In this document: positions 1 through 6,604 of the stretch, in pieces | Layout: every line of letters begins with the position of its first letter | Numbering within the stretch: position 1 is the first letter of the stretch | From: Rhodoblastus sp. | Lineage (GTDB): Bacteria > Pseudomonadota > Alphaproteobacteria > Rhizobiales > Beijerinckiaceae | Reading direction: 5' to 3' | NCBI GenBank assembly: GCA_013693735.1 | Contig: CP059255.1 | Location: 1,873,171 to 1,886,665, forward strand | DNA length: 13,495 bases | Made by a program: the position numbers and the translations under genes | The notes under the pieces: model-generated | What the model saw: the letters and a program-made list of their open reading frames with translations, nothing else | The model's database searches: none | Told to the model about the DNA's origin: nothing

Positions 1-534
1 CCACGCCCCGGCGAGCTTCGACTTGCTGAGTGGGGAGAATTCGATCTCGACGCCGCAGAATGGAACATTCCGGCCACTCGGATGAAGATGCGGCGACCTC
101 ACCGGATTCCGCTCCCGCCGCAGGCCGTCGAAGTCCTACGTTCGCTCCGCGCTCTCACGAACGCCAAGGGCGAAGGGCTTGTCTTCGCTGGCTACGGCAT
201 GAGCGGCGGAGAGGGCCGCAAGGTCGCGCCGAAGCCAATCAGCGAGAACACCTTGAACGCCGCGCTGCGCCGCATGGGCTATTCGTCGGACGAAATGACG
301 AGCCACGGCTTTCGTGCGGCGGCCAGCACGATCTTGAACGAGAGCGGCAAGTTCAGCGCCGACGCTATCGAGCGCGCGCTGGCGCATCAAGACGCCGACG
401 CCGCACGGCGCGCCTACGCGCGCGGACAGCATTGGGCTGAGCGCGTCGAGATGATGAAATGGTGGGCGGACTACCTTGACGCGCTGCGCGCCGGGTCGAA
501 AGCCCAACAGAATTCAGGCGCATCCCGCGCCTGA
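1..534 (+). CDS. int: Tyrosine-type site-specific integrase, C-terminal catalytic part (5' end outside window)
   Basis: This is the catalytic half of a P4-type phage integrase, which cuts and rejoins DNA at attachment sites to insert or excise the element. The frame is open from base 1 with no start, so the gene begins upstream of the window. The box I arginine lies in RPGEL (codon 4-6). The basic KMRRPH strand starts near 85. HGFR gives His at 304-306 and Arg at 313-315. LAHQ gives the second His at 385-387, and the nucleophile Tyr is in RRAYARG at 415-417. The tail EMMKWWADYLD is characteristic of the P4 integrase group. All catalytic residues are present, so the visible part looks functional. 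It points into the rest of the element, in the same direction as all other genes. The exact integration target cannot be seen. Confidence 0.95.
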   Translation, partial: PRPGELRLAEWGEFDLDAAEWNIPATRMKMRRPHRIPLPPQAVEVLRSLRALTNAKGEGLVFAGYGMSGGEGRKVAPKPISENTLNAALRRMGYSSDEMTSHGFRAAASTILNESGKFSADAIERALAHQDADAARRAYARGQHWAERVEMMKWWADYLDALRAGSKAQQNSGASRA

Positions 535-540
535 CGTAGT

Positions 541-573
541 GGCCGGGACGGTGTTCGAGCACCGATCCCGGCC
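541..573 (+). terminator. Strong stem-loop just after the integrase
   Basis: Seven bases after the integrase stop there is an inverted repeat: GGCCGGGA pairs with TCCCGGCC, CGGTG pairs with CACCG inside it, one A is bulged, and the loop is TTCGAG. The stem is 13 bp. No T-run follows, so it is not a textbook Rho-independent terminator. It could block read-through, stabilise the integrase mRNA 3' end, or serve as a protein-binding site. Confidence 0.45.
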
Positions 574-601
574 GATCACCCCGCGAAGTGGAGTTCGCGA
601 A

Positions 602-802
602 ATGACGACCGAAACATTATCCGACTTCCGATCCAATTCCGATCACAATCGGATGCCGTCCGACACTCCGATTCCCGGCCTGACCGTTGAAGACGCCGCT
701 CGAATGGATTTCGAGCCGTGCCTGTTTGAGGGTGGGGCGTGGACGCCGCCGAGCAACGAAGAGTGGTGCGCGGTGGCGGCAAAGCTGCGGCCTCCTTGGT
801 GA
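602..802 (+). CDS. Small hypothetical protein (66 aa), possibly the first part of a frameshifted gene
   Basis: The ATG at 602 has a GGAG ribosome binding site at 590-593, eight bases upstream. The product contains PGLTVEDAARMDFEPCLFEG and a Trp-rich stretch (GGAWTPPSNEEW); I do not recognise a family and see no membrane segment or signal peptide. The stop TGA shares its last base with the next ATG at 802, which could be normal translational coupling. Because the following frame reads as a natural continuation and the window has many one-base losses, the two may instead be one gene. It lies between the integrase and the excisionase-like gene, a place where phage elements carry small regulatory or accessory proteins. 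Confidence 0.6.
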   Translation: MTTETLSDFRSNSDHNRMPSDTPIPGLTVEDAARMDFEPCLFEGGAWTPPSNEEWCAVAAKLRPPW

Positions 803-1023
803 TGCAACGCGACAAGCCAGACCTTATTCGCATGTGCGACGAGATCGGCGGGCACGTCATGTTGGACACGATGGAATCGATTGGCGGCACGGCGAAGTTC
901 TTGGAGGCCGCCGCCGCCATCGCGCGCTCGGCTGCGAATCGCATGCTGGTCGCTGCTGCGGCGTCGGTGAAGCCGCAGATCAGGATGCCGATGCCGAAGT
1001 CGCGGCCCATTCTATGGACGTAG
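802..1023 (+). CDS. Small hypothetical protein (73 aa) overlapping its neighbours
   Basis: The frame starts at the ATG at 802, overlapping the previous stop by one base. The product reads MQRDKPDLIRMCDEIGG and continues with an alanine-rich helix (FLEAAAAIARSAANRMLVAA). No family is recognised. The last part (PQIRMPMPKSRPILWT) looks less natural than the next frame over the same bases, which encodes an acidic stretch GEAADQDADAEVAAHSMD. I therefore suspect that the true protein leaves this frame near 955 because of a missing base. The function is unknown; it is probably a small phage accessory protein. Confidence 0.5.
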   Translation: MQRDKPDLIRMCDEIGGHVMLDTMESIGGTAKFLEAAAAIARSAANRMLVAAAASVKPQIRMPMPKSRPILWT

Positions 1024-1153
1024 CCAAGACCGCACCGCCACAGAACGTCCGCTTCGCCGCTGTCGTTGTCCCGGTTCGAGGATATGACTTCCCGCGGGCG
1101 TCATGCAGGTCGGTGCGGCGGATGCGCCGACGCAGATCCGATGGACAACCTGA
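1014..1153 (+). CDS. Hypothetical coding remnant, probably continuation of the gene begun at 602 or 802
   Basis: In the third frame the sequence gives MDVAKTAPPQNVRFAAVV followed by PVRGYDF from the ATG at 1014, and the same frame is open upstream (GEAADQDADAEVAAHS). Near 1100 the coding signal moves again, to MQVGAADAPTQIRWTT ending at TGA 1151-1153. This matches two one-base losses. Either it is the C-terminal part of a roughly 180-residue protein starting at 602, or it is a separate small overlapping gene. No known domain is recognised, and the boundaries are approximate. Confidence 0.35.
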
Positions 1154-1335
1154 TCTCCTTCCACAGCGATCACATGCCGGGAACGCGCGTCCTCGTTGAC
1201 GACGCTATGAGCGGCATTCTCCTTCTCTCCACCGAACACTGGTCGCTTGTTACGCCCTGGGGGCGCTCGACCCCTGTCGTGGTCGAGACGAGCCGCGTCT
1301 CCCACATGCCCGGTGAACACAAGCTGGTTGCCTGA
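1141..1335 (+). CDS. Small hypothetical protein (64 aa)
   Basis: The ATG at 1141 overlaps the end of the preceding coding stretch (TGA at 1151-1153) by 13 bases. The product begins MDNLISFHSDHMPGTRVLVD and has a beta-strand-like core (SGILLLSTEHWSLVTPWG) ending in HKLVA. Codons strongly favour G or C in third position, as in neighbouring real genes. An in-frame ATG at 1084 behind a GAGG site would add 19 residues of less natural composition, so 1141 is preferred. The function is unknown. The gene is followed 18 bases later by a terminator-like hairpin, so it is probably the last gene of the small cluster behind the integrase. Confidence 0.5.
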   Translation: MDNLISFHSDHMPGTRVLVDDAMSGILLLSTEHWSLVTPWGRSTPVVVETSRVSHMPGEHKLVA

Positions 1336-1353
1336 TCAACGCTGGAAAAATCG

Positions 1354-1382
1354 AAGGGCGGGCGCGCAGGCGCTCGCCCTTT
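1354..1382 (+). terminator. Rho-independent terminator-like hairpin
   Basis: AAGGGCGGGCGC pairs with GCGCTCGCCCTT through a GCAG loop. This is a 12-bp stem with one G-U pair, followed by TTT and preceded by a short A-run (1346-1350). It closes the cluster of small genes and lies just before the AAGG ribosome binding site of the next gene, so it could also act as an attenuator. Confidence 0.65.
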
Positions 1383-1396
1383 CTGTAAGGTGACGC

Positions 1397-2275
1397 ATGG
1401 GCACGAAGCACGGGCCGCGCCAGTCGAAGGCGCTCAAGTCAGCGGTCTTTCGCGTGGAGCGCGGCGGCTGGGCGCTGACGGACGCCGCATGGGCGGCGTT
1501 GACCAAGGCTGCGAGCCCAAGCTTCACGCCATGTTGCTGGCTACCGCCGCCGAGGGCGCGAAAGCTCTGGAGTTTGCGGCGGACGCGCCCCTATGGAACG
1601 CGGCAAACATGCCGTCGCCGCCAAGAAGGGCAAGGCCGATTACGCCAGCGCGGTTGCGAAGGCGAAAAAGATGCGCGCAATGACCATTCGCAGATCGCCG
1701 GCAAGATCGAAATCGACGCCGCCGCTGGCCGCGACTTCATCGCGAAGGCGATGAAGGTCGTGAATGCCTACATCGTCGAGGCCCGGCGCGAACCCACCAC
1801 ACCGAAAGCCGACGACACCGCAGCTTGGGTGGACCGTCTCGGAAAGGCCGCCGCCGCGTTCCACGCCGCCTACCACGCGCCGCTCGCGCCAGCGGCGAAG
1901 TCGATGGTCCGCGCCGACATAGAACGAATTATGCGCGAGGCGCGCGCCACGCCGGCCATTCGGCTTGCTGAGATCGCGTCGGCCTGCCAGCGCATCTCAT
2001 GGGCCGCGAAAGAGGCGGCGGAAGATGTTGAAGCCGATCCTGTGCTTGAAGGCGGGGCGGCGTGGCGACGGTTCATCATCGATCTGCGCAAGCTTTGCTC
2101 TGCGTTCGGGCTTCGGACCGGCATATCGAGCACAGGCGAAGATGCGGCTTTCGTGATCTTCGTCGCCGCGTTGCTGGAAAAGCTGCCGCCCGAGCACCGC
2201 CGAGGCGGCAGCTTGGACGCGTTGGCGAAGGCGATGCAGCGCGCGGTCGAGAGGACCGTTCCCGCGAAGGCGTAG
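1397..2275 (+). CDS. Hypothetical helical protein, about 293 aa, frameshifted in this sequence
   Basis: The ATG at 1397 follows an AAGG ribosome binding site eight bases upstream. One frame is open from 1397 to 2275, but its middle (about 1515-1685) is Arg/Pro/Cys-rich and unnatural. Over that part the coding signal runs first in the second frame (LHAMLLATAAEGAKALEFAA), then in the third (AVAAKKGKADYASAVAKAKK), and then returns to the first (IAGKIEIDAAAGRDFIAKAM). This fits three single-base losses whose shifts cancel. The rest is helix-rich, with AAKSMVRADIERIMREARAT and a hydrophobic helix AAFVIFVAALLEKLPPEHRR near the C-terminus. No known family is recognised. A two-gene arrangement divided near 1680 is also possible. 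It lies between the integrase block and the excisionase-like gene. Confidence 0.6.
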   Translation: MGTKHGPRQSKALKSAVFRVERGGWALTDAAWAALTKAASPSFTPCCWLPPPRARKLWSLRRTRPYGTRQTCRRRQEGQGRLRQRGCEGEKDARNDHSQIAGKIEIDAAAGRDFIAKAMKVVNAYIVEARREPTTPKADDTAAWVDRLGKAAAAFHAAYHAPLAPAAKSMVRADIERIMREARATPAIRLAEIASACQRISWAAKEAAEDVEADPVLEGGAAWRRFIIDLRKLCSAFGLRTGISSTGEDAAFVIFVAALLEKLPPEHRRGGSLDALAKAMQRAVERTVPAKA

Positions 2276-2375
2276 GGACACGATTTCGCGCCGCGACTGA
2301 ATCGGCGTCCCTAAGCGCCGGCCGAATCGGTGACACAAGAAGAGCCGCAAAGATCGAGGCGGCGATTCTGCCGCC
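2274..2375 (+). promoter_or_regulatory. Candidate regulatory region upstream of the excisionase-like gene
   Basis: The 119-base gap before the HTH gene holds several small signals. AGGGAC (2274-2279) pairs with GTCCCT, and CGATT pairs with AATCG, across 2274-2312. CGGCG/CGCCG pair across 2303-2320, and GGCGGC/GCCGCC across 2358-2375. GAATCGG occurs twice, 25 bases apart (2299 and 2324). Three GANTC sites lie at 2299, 2324 and 2364. I cannot identify a convincing -35/-10 pair. An operator or promoter region here is inferred from position and symmetry only. Confidence 0.3.
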
Positions 2376-2394
2376 CAACCATTGAGGCGGTTCG

Positions 2395-2628
2395 ATGAAC
2401 ATCAAAGCTCCCACGGCCGACAAGGCCGCTCCGAACATCCCCCAGCGCGACGCCTACAAGGTCGAAGAGGCCGCGCAGAAGCTCAGCTTGAGCCGCGCGA
2501 GCATCTACCGCCTCAGCAAGGCGGGCTCCATCCGCATCGTGAAGATCGCCGGCCGCACCGTTGTGCCGGCCTCCGAGATCGCGCGCCTGCTCGGCGAAGC
2601 GCCGGCCGCTCAGCCGCTCGCCGCCTGA
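2395..2628 (+). CDS. Excisionase-type helix-turn-helix DNA-binding protein (77 aa)
   Basis: This is a small DNA-binding protein of the MerR-like/excisionase HTH family. Residues 21-66 match the pattern YKVEEAAQKLSLSRASIYRL (first strand, helix-turn-helix), followed by a basic wing IVKIAGRTVVPASEIARLL. Members near integrases act as recombination directionality factors or as AlpA-like regulators that switch on excision and replication; which of these applies here is inference. The start is set by a GAGG site (2382-2386 area) a few bases before the ATG at 2395. The N-terminal 20 residues and the Ala/Pro tail are probably flexible. It precedes the replication gene, as in many satellites and prophages. 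The HTH call is firm; the excisionase role is probable. Confidence 0.85.
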   Translation: MNIKAPTADKAAPNIPQRDAYKVEEAAQKLSLSRASIYRLSKAGSIRIVKIAGRTVVPASEIARLLGEAPAAQPLAA

Positions 2629-2656
2629 GCAAATCGCCCCTCTCCCCCAAACGAAA

Positions 2657-2688
2657 GCCCCGCCGTGCGCTTCCGACGCAGGCGGGGC
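2657..2688 (+). terminator. GC-rich stem-loop between the HTH gene and the next gene
   Basis: GCCCCGCC (2657-2664) pairs with GGCGGGGC (2681-2688), and TGCG pairs with CGCA inside it, leaving a 7-base loop CTTCCGA and one bulged G. An AAACGAAA run precedes it, and GGGAATT rather than a T-run follows. It is probably a transcription terminator or attenuator that separates the HTH gene from the replication genes, or a 3' mRNA-stabilising hairpin. Confidence 0.5.
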
Positions 2689-2709
2689 GGGAATTCAAAG
2701 ACCAAGCAG

Positions 2710-3031
2710 ATGGCTTCTATCATCACCCACGAGCGCAAGGAAGAGAATTCGGCGCTCCCGACGCTGCGCCTCAAGTTTTGCAACCGCGACTGCAACCTCA
2801 TGGCCCCGTTCGATCTGGTCGCTGCGGTCACTGGCCTCGAAAGAAGACGCGCGCCGCGCGTTCTATGAGGCGATCACCCCGGTTGAGATCGTCGCCCGCG
2901 TGCTCGGCGTTTCCGATCAGGAGGCGGGCTGGAAGATCGTTGGTGCTGTCACTCGCGACTGCGTGACGCACGCTCGCCGCGATCCCCACTACGGCATCCC
3001 GGCCTTCTACTTCGACAGCAAGGCCGCGTAA
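2710..3031 (+). CDS. Small hypothetical protein (about 106 aa), frameshifted
   Basis: The ATG at 2710 starts MASIITHERKEENSALPTLR, with CNRDCNLMAPFDLVAAVTG following. Near 2840 the coding signal moves to another frame and continues ASKEDARRAFYEAITPVEIV ... GVSDQEAGWKIVGAVTRDCV, ending in FYFDSKAA at the TAA 3029-3031. The shift equals one inserted base or two lost bases. The second half has no good start codon of its own, which favours one broken gene. It ends four bases before the primase-helicase start, so it is likely co-transcribed with it. Four Cys/His residues in the first half (HERK, CNRDC) might bind metal, but this is weak. The family is not recognised. Confidence 0.5.
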
Positions 3032-3035
3032 CGCC

Positions 3036-5401
3036 ATGAACAGCGCGGCTCCCAACATCAGCCAAACGGGCGGCGCGCAAGCGCCGCCTCGCCGCGCGAA
3101 CGGCTTCACCGCTTCGCGCGTGCTGTCCAACATGGACATCGCCGCGCTCGCGGAATTGCGGACCCACACCCAATGGGTCGCGTGGCGGCACAAAGAGATC
3201 GTCAAGGCGGACGGCACGAAGAAGCTGACCAAGCCGCCGGTCAGCCCGATCCACGGCGGCGGCGCGAGCCATTCCAAGCCTGCCGATTGGGGCACCTTCG
3301 ATCAGGCGCGCGTCTTCGCCATGTCGCGCAAGATGGCGGGCGTCGGCTTCGTCCTCGCCGAGGGCGACGGCTACACCGGCATCGACCTCGACAAATGCCG
3401 CGATCCAGCCACTGGCGAGATCGAGCCGTGGGCGCGCGCGATCCTCGATCTGGCCGAGACCTATGCAGAGATCAGTCCGAGCGGAACCGGCATCCGGCTG
3501 ATCGCGCGCGGCAAGGTCGAGCACGCGACCAAATCAGACCCCGCGCATGTCGAGATTTACGGCAAGCAGCGCTATCTCACGATCACCGGAGACCATGTCG
3601 CGGGCGCGCCGGACGACATCCGCGAGGCTCCGCAGACCATCGCCGCGCTCAAAGCCCGCGCCGCCGAGCATCAATCCGCCGCCGAGGCGCGCGCCCGCGC
3701 CGCGCAGCCAGAAGCGAAGCCGGCCGCGCCCGCGAAAGAGCCGCTCGACTTCTTCGGCGGCCGTGATCGCAAAGCGACGCCGCGTCCCGACGCGCCGAAG
3801 GCGAAGAAGCCGAAGCGCGAGAACGACTTCTTTCGCGGGGTCAACGACGCGGCGATGTGTGACCCAGGCTGGTTCCTGAACATCTTCCCTCGCGCGAAAT
3901 GGTATCCGGGTTCGGGCGACTATCGCGTCTCGTCGGTCGATCTGGGGCGCAGCCTCGAAGAGGACATTTCTTTCAAGCTCGGCTCGTCGGGCGGCATTGT
4001 CGATTTTGGCGTTCATGACATGGGCGATGCTCGCAGGGGTCGTCGGACGCCCGTCGATGTCGTGATCGAGCATGGCGGCGCGCCCGACGCGAAGGCCGCC
4101 GCGTTCTGGCTGTGCGAGCGCCTTGGCAGGACGCCCGAGGACTTCGGCTGGGGCGAGCGCGCGCCCGAGCCGGCGAACGACCATCAGCCGCACGATGCTT
4201 CTGCCGAGCCGCGCGCGGGCGCTGAACGCGCGAACGACGCCAGCCCCAATCGCGGCGCGGCAAAGCCTCCGCTGATCCAGGCGACGCCGTATTCGTGGCC
4301 CGATCCGGCCAGCATCCCTGTGCGCGAATGGCTCTACGGTCGCCACCTGATCCGTCGCTTCGTCTCGACGACCATCGCGCCCGGCGGCGTCGGCAAGTCG
4401 TCTTTGACCATCGCCGAGGCCGTTTCGATGATCTGCGGCCGCCCGCTGTTGCATGGCGTGAAGCCGGCCTCCGCGTTGAACGTCTGGTTGGTCAATTTGG
4501 AAGACCCGCTCGAAGAGATCGAGCGCCGCGTCGCCGCGACGATGAAGCACTATGGCCTTCGTCGCGAGGACTGCCCCGGCCATCTGTATGTGAACAGCGG
4601 CAGGGATTGCGAACTCGTGGTCGCCAAGATGACGCGCGGCGAGATGGAGGTTCATCGACCCTTGGTCGATGCGGTCAAGGCGACCATCGCGGCCAATCAG
4701 ATCGACGCGCTCATCATCGATCCGTTCGTTCGCTCGCACCGCCTTCCCGAGAACTCGAACGAGGCCATCGACCTCGCCGTGAGCGAATGGGCGAAGATCG
4801 CCGACGAAGCCAGCTGCGCAGTCGATTTGGTTCATCACGCGCGCAAGACCGGCGGCATGGAAGTGACTGTCGAGGACGGTCGCGGCGCGTCAGCCATGAT
4901 CAGCGCAACCGCTCGGCGCGTGCCCTCAACCAGATGACGCAGGACGAGGCGAGCCGGTCCGGCGTCGAGAACCGCCGTCTCTATTTCCGCACGACCAACG
5001 GCAAAGCGAACATGTCGCCCGCGCCGGAATCATCGAACTGGTTTCAGATGAAGTCGGTCGATCTCGGCAACGGCAGCATGACGGTGCTCGGCGACGAGAT
5101 CGGCGTCGTCGCCGAATGGAAGTGGCCCGACCCGCTCGACGATGTGGATGTCGCCGATCTCGAAGCGGTCAAGAGGATCGTCGCGTCCGGCCAGTGGCGC
5201 GAGAACGTGCAGGCCAAGGATTGGGTGGGACGGGCCGTTGCCGAAGCCCTCGATCTCGACGCCACCGACATCCGCCATAAGGACAAGATCAGGGGCCTGT
5301 TGAAGGTCTGGATGAAGAACAAAGTCTTCGTCGTCGTCCGCCGGCCAGACGCGAATGGCGACGAGCGCCCCTATGTCGAAGTCAACCCGGACACGTCCTG
5401 A
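3036..5401 (+). CDS. Primase-polymerase / RepA-like helicase replication protein, one frameshift near 4908
   Basis: This is a replication initiator and helicase of about 788 residues. Residues 33-205 are an AEP-type primase-polymerase domain: TGIDLDKC supplies the acidic pair D117/D119, and SPSGTGIRLI lies at 147-156. Residues 265-370 form a linker domain (DPGWFLNIFPRAKWY, WLCERLGRTPEDF). Residues 430-630 are a RecA/RepA-type ATPase, with Walker A APGGVGKSS (K454), Walker B DALIIDPF (D562), and VDLVHHARKTGG at 596-607. The first frame stops at 4937, but family sequence continues in another frame (RSARALNQMTQDEAS ... NRRLYFRTTNGKAN) to 5401. A single C lost in ACCGC (originally ACCCGC) at about 4908 restores RGASAMISATRSARALNQ. 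No clear ribosome binding site precedes the ATG at 3036; a later start at 3132 is possible. It probably drives replication of the element from the repeat cluster just downstream. Confidence 0.88.
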
Positions 5402-5410
5402 CCACACCTC

Positions 5411-5566
5411 CCGCACCTCGAAAAGGTGCGGTGCGGAAAGGCGCGGAAGGTGCGGAGAATTTACCGTTATCTGCACCTCCAGCACCTCCCGCACCTCCTT
5501 TAGGAGGGGCGGGGGTGCTGGTGCGGGTGGAAAATGAATGAAGTGGTGCGGCCTCTCAAGGTGCGG
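5411..5566 (+). repeat. Iteron-like GGTGCGG repeat cluster, candidate replication origin
   Basis: The heptamer GGTGCGG occurs directly at 5425, 5430, 5449, 5520, 5545 and 5560, and inverted (CCGCACC) at 5411 and 5489: eight copies in about 156 bases. The cluster begins ten bases after the primase-helicase stop and contains the only relatively AT-rich patch nearby (GAGAATTTACCGTTAT, 5456-5470). The first inverted and direct copies form a perfect hairpin (CCGCACCT / AGGTGCGG, 5411-5432). Repeats next to their initiator gene are typical of phage and plasmid origins; the role here is inferred. Confidence 0.5.
5473..5524 (+). other. Long imperfect hairpin inside the repeat cluster
   Basis: GCACCTCCAGCACCTCCCGC plus ACCTCC folds back on GGAGGGGCGGGGGTGCTGGT plus GC, giving a stem of about 23 bp with a few wobble pairs and a small bulge around a TTTA loop. 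It lies between the replication gene and the small genes before the terminase. It could be a terminator without a clean T-run, or a structural element of the putative origin (strand-opening or single-strand initiation hairpin). Confidence 0.45.
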
Positions 5567-5593
5567 GTCGCACATCGAAGAGGTGGGACAATC

Positions 5594-5782
5594 ATGAAGT
5601 CGAAGATGAAGCCGGCGCGCCCCGCTCAACCTCATGGCCCGAAGACCGTGGCCGGTGTCGCCCGCACGTCGGTTGCCGACGCTTTCGCCGAGATGGTCCG
5701 CGAAGTCGCCACCCTCGCCGCCAACCCTCCCGCCGAAAACCTCATCGCCGCCGCGACGCTCGCTGTCGCTGCGCTGTCCTGA
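5594..5782 (+). CDS. Small hypothetical protein (62 aa)
   Basis: The ATG at 5594 follows AGAGGTGGGAC, a good ribosome binding site; an upstream in-frame ATG at 5534 lies inside the repeat region and has no such site. The product has a basic, Pro-rich N-terminus (MKSKMKPARPAQPHGPKTVA) followed by a helix (SVADAFAEMVREVATLA) and ends NLIAAATLAVAALS. No family is recognised and no clear signal peptide is seen. It is 13 bases upstream of the next gene and appears to form an operon with the terminase small subunit gene. Confidence 0.6.
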   Translation: MKSKMKPARPAQPHGPKTVAGVARTSVADAFAEMVREVATLAANPPAENLIAAATLAVAALS

Positions 5783-5795
5783 TCGGAGAGAAGTC

Positions 5796-6032
5796 ATGTC
5801 CCGCACGACCGAAGCCGCCCGCGCCCGCGATTTGCTGGAGACGATCCAGCCGCTCAAAGCCTGGATCGCGAAGACCGAGCCGTCCGCCTTCGACGTGAAG
5901 TTGGCGACCGCCGTCGTCGCCGAAGCGATCCGGCTCGCGGACTTCGCGCCCGAGGAAGCGCAGTCGGTCGCCGCCGTGCTGGAGCTTCATGAAGCGGTCG
6001 CCATCGCGGAGGAAAAGAACCGTGTCCACTAA
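5796..6032 (+). CDS. Small helical hypothetical protein (78 aa)
   Basis: The ATG at 5796 has a GGAGAG site six bases upstream. The protein is predicted to be almost all helix: RARDLLETIQPLKAWIAKTE, then VKLATAVVAEAIRLADFAPE, then AAVLELHEAVAIAEEKNRVH. It carries no catalytic motif that I recognise. Its last 11 bases overlap the start of the terminase small subunit gene, which indicates translational coupling. It may be a packaging accessory or a small regulator, but this is only inference from position. Confidence 0.65.
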   Translation: MSRTTEAARARDLLETIQPLKAWIAKTEPSAFDVKLATAVVAEAIRLADFAPEEAQSVAAVLELHEAVAIAEEKNRVH

Positions 6033-6579
6033 GACCGCCCTGACGCCGCGCCAGCAGCGCTTCGTCGCCGAATACCTCGTCGATCTCAACGGCACGCAGG
6101 CGGCGATCCGCGCCGGCTACAGCCCGAAGACGGCCCGCGCCATCGCGACCGAGAACCTGACCAAACCTGCCGTCGCCGACGCCATCGCCATCGAGATGGC
6201 GCGCCGGTCCGAGCGCACCGAGATCACCATCGACATGGTGCTCAAGGAGCTTGCGGCCATCGGCTTCGCGAATGCTGGCGACTTCTTCGAGTGGGGGCCG
6301 GACGGCATCGTGATCCGTCCGAAGGAGACGCTGACCCGCGAGCAGCAGGGCGTGGTCGCCGAGGTCAGCCAAACCGTGACGAAGGATGGCGGCAGCGTGC
6401 GCGTGAAGCTGCACGACAAGGCGAGCGCGCTTGAGAAGATCGGCCGCCACCTTGGCGGCTTCGGCGCGAAGGTGACGGTCGGCGTCGATCCCGACGATCC
6501 GCTCGGCGCGCTCATCCGCTCGATCCAAGGCAGCGCGCTTCCGCTCAACGACCCGAACAAGACCAAGCCGCGCGAGTGA
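6022..6579 (+). CDS. terS: Phage terminase small subunit (185 aa)
   Basis: This is the DNA-recognition subunit of the phage packaging motor (Terminase_2 family). It starts at GTG 6022 behind GGAGGA and overlaps the upstream gene by 11 bases. The N-terminal motif LTPRQQRFVAEYLVDLNGTQ followed by AAIRAGYSPKTARAIATENL (residues 7-46) is the family's DNA-binding helix-turn-helix. The middle (ITIDMVLKELAAIGFANAGD) and the segment DKASALEKIGRHLGGF near residues 133-148 are also typical. The length matches the family. It would bind pac or cos DNA and hand it to a large subunit. No large subunit gene follows; the next gene starts 25 bases later and is the giant PLxRFG protein. This arrangement fits satellites that redirect a helper phage's motor, but may also reflect rearrangement. 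Confidence 0.9.
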   Translation: MSTKTALTPRQQRFVAEYLVDLNGTQAAIRAGYSPKTARAIATENLTKPAVADAIAIEMARRSERTEITIDMVLKELAAIGFANAGDFFEWGPDGIVIRPKETLTREQQGVVAEVSQTVTKDGGSVRVKLHDKASALEKIGRHLGGFGAKVTVGVDPDDPLGALIRSIQGSALPLNDPNKTKPRE

Positions 6580-6604
6580 TCGCGCCGCACGAAGGAACAC
6601 GATC

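Noticed and set aside
1-600. tRNA gene or attachment site near the integrase
   Set aside because: No tRNA-like cloverleaf is visible, and the element's end lies outside the window.
687-1199. 170-codon + strand open frame from 687
   Set aside because: Its first two thirds are Arg-rich shadow of the frames at 602 and 802; only about 963-1100 looks coding, and this part is recorded separately.
3534-4838. Long open frame on the minus strand opposite the primase-helicase
   Set aside because: It mirrors a clear replication protein on the + strand; its protein is Arg/Asp-rich with no family features, as expected for a shadow frame in GC-rich DNA.
5355-5537. Short + strand open frame across the repeat cluster
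   Set aside because: It is made of repeat-derived Ser/Thr/Arg residues, has no ribosome binding site, and overlaps the end of the replication gene.
5401-5570. CRISPR array
   Set aside because: Copies are only seven bases, irregularly spaced and in both orientations; there are no uniform repeats and spacers.
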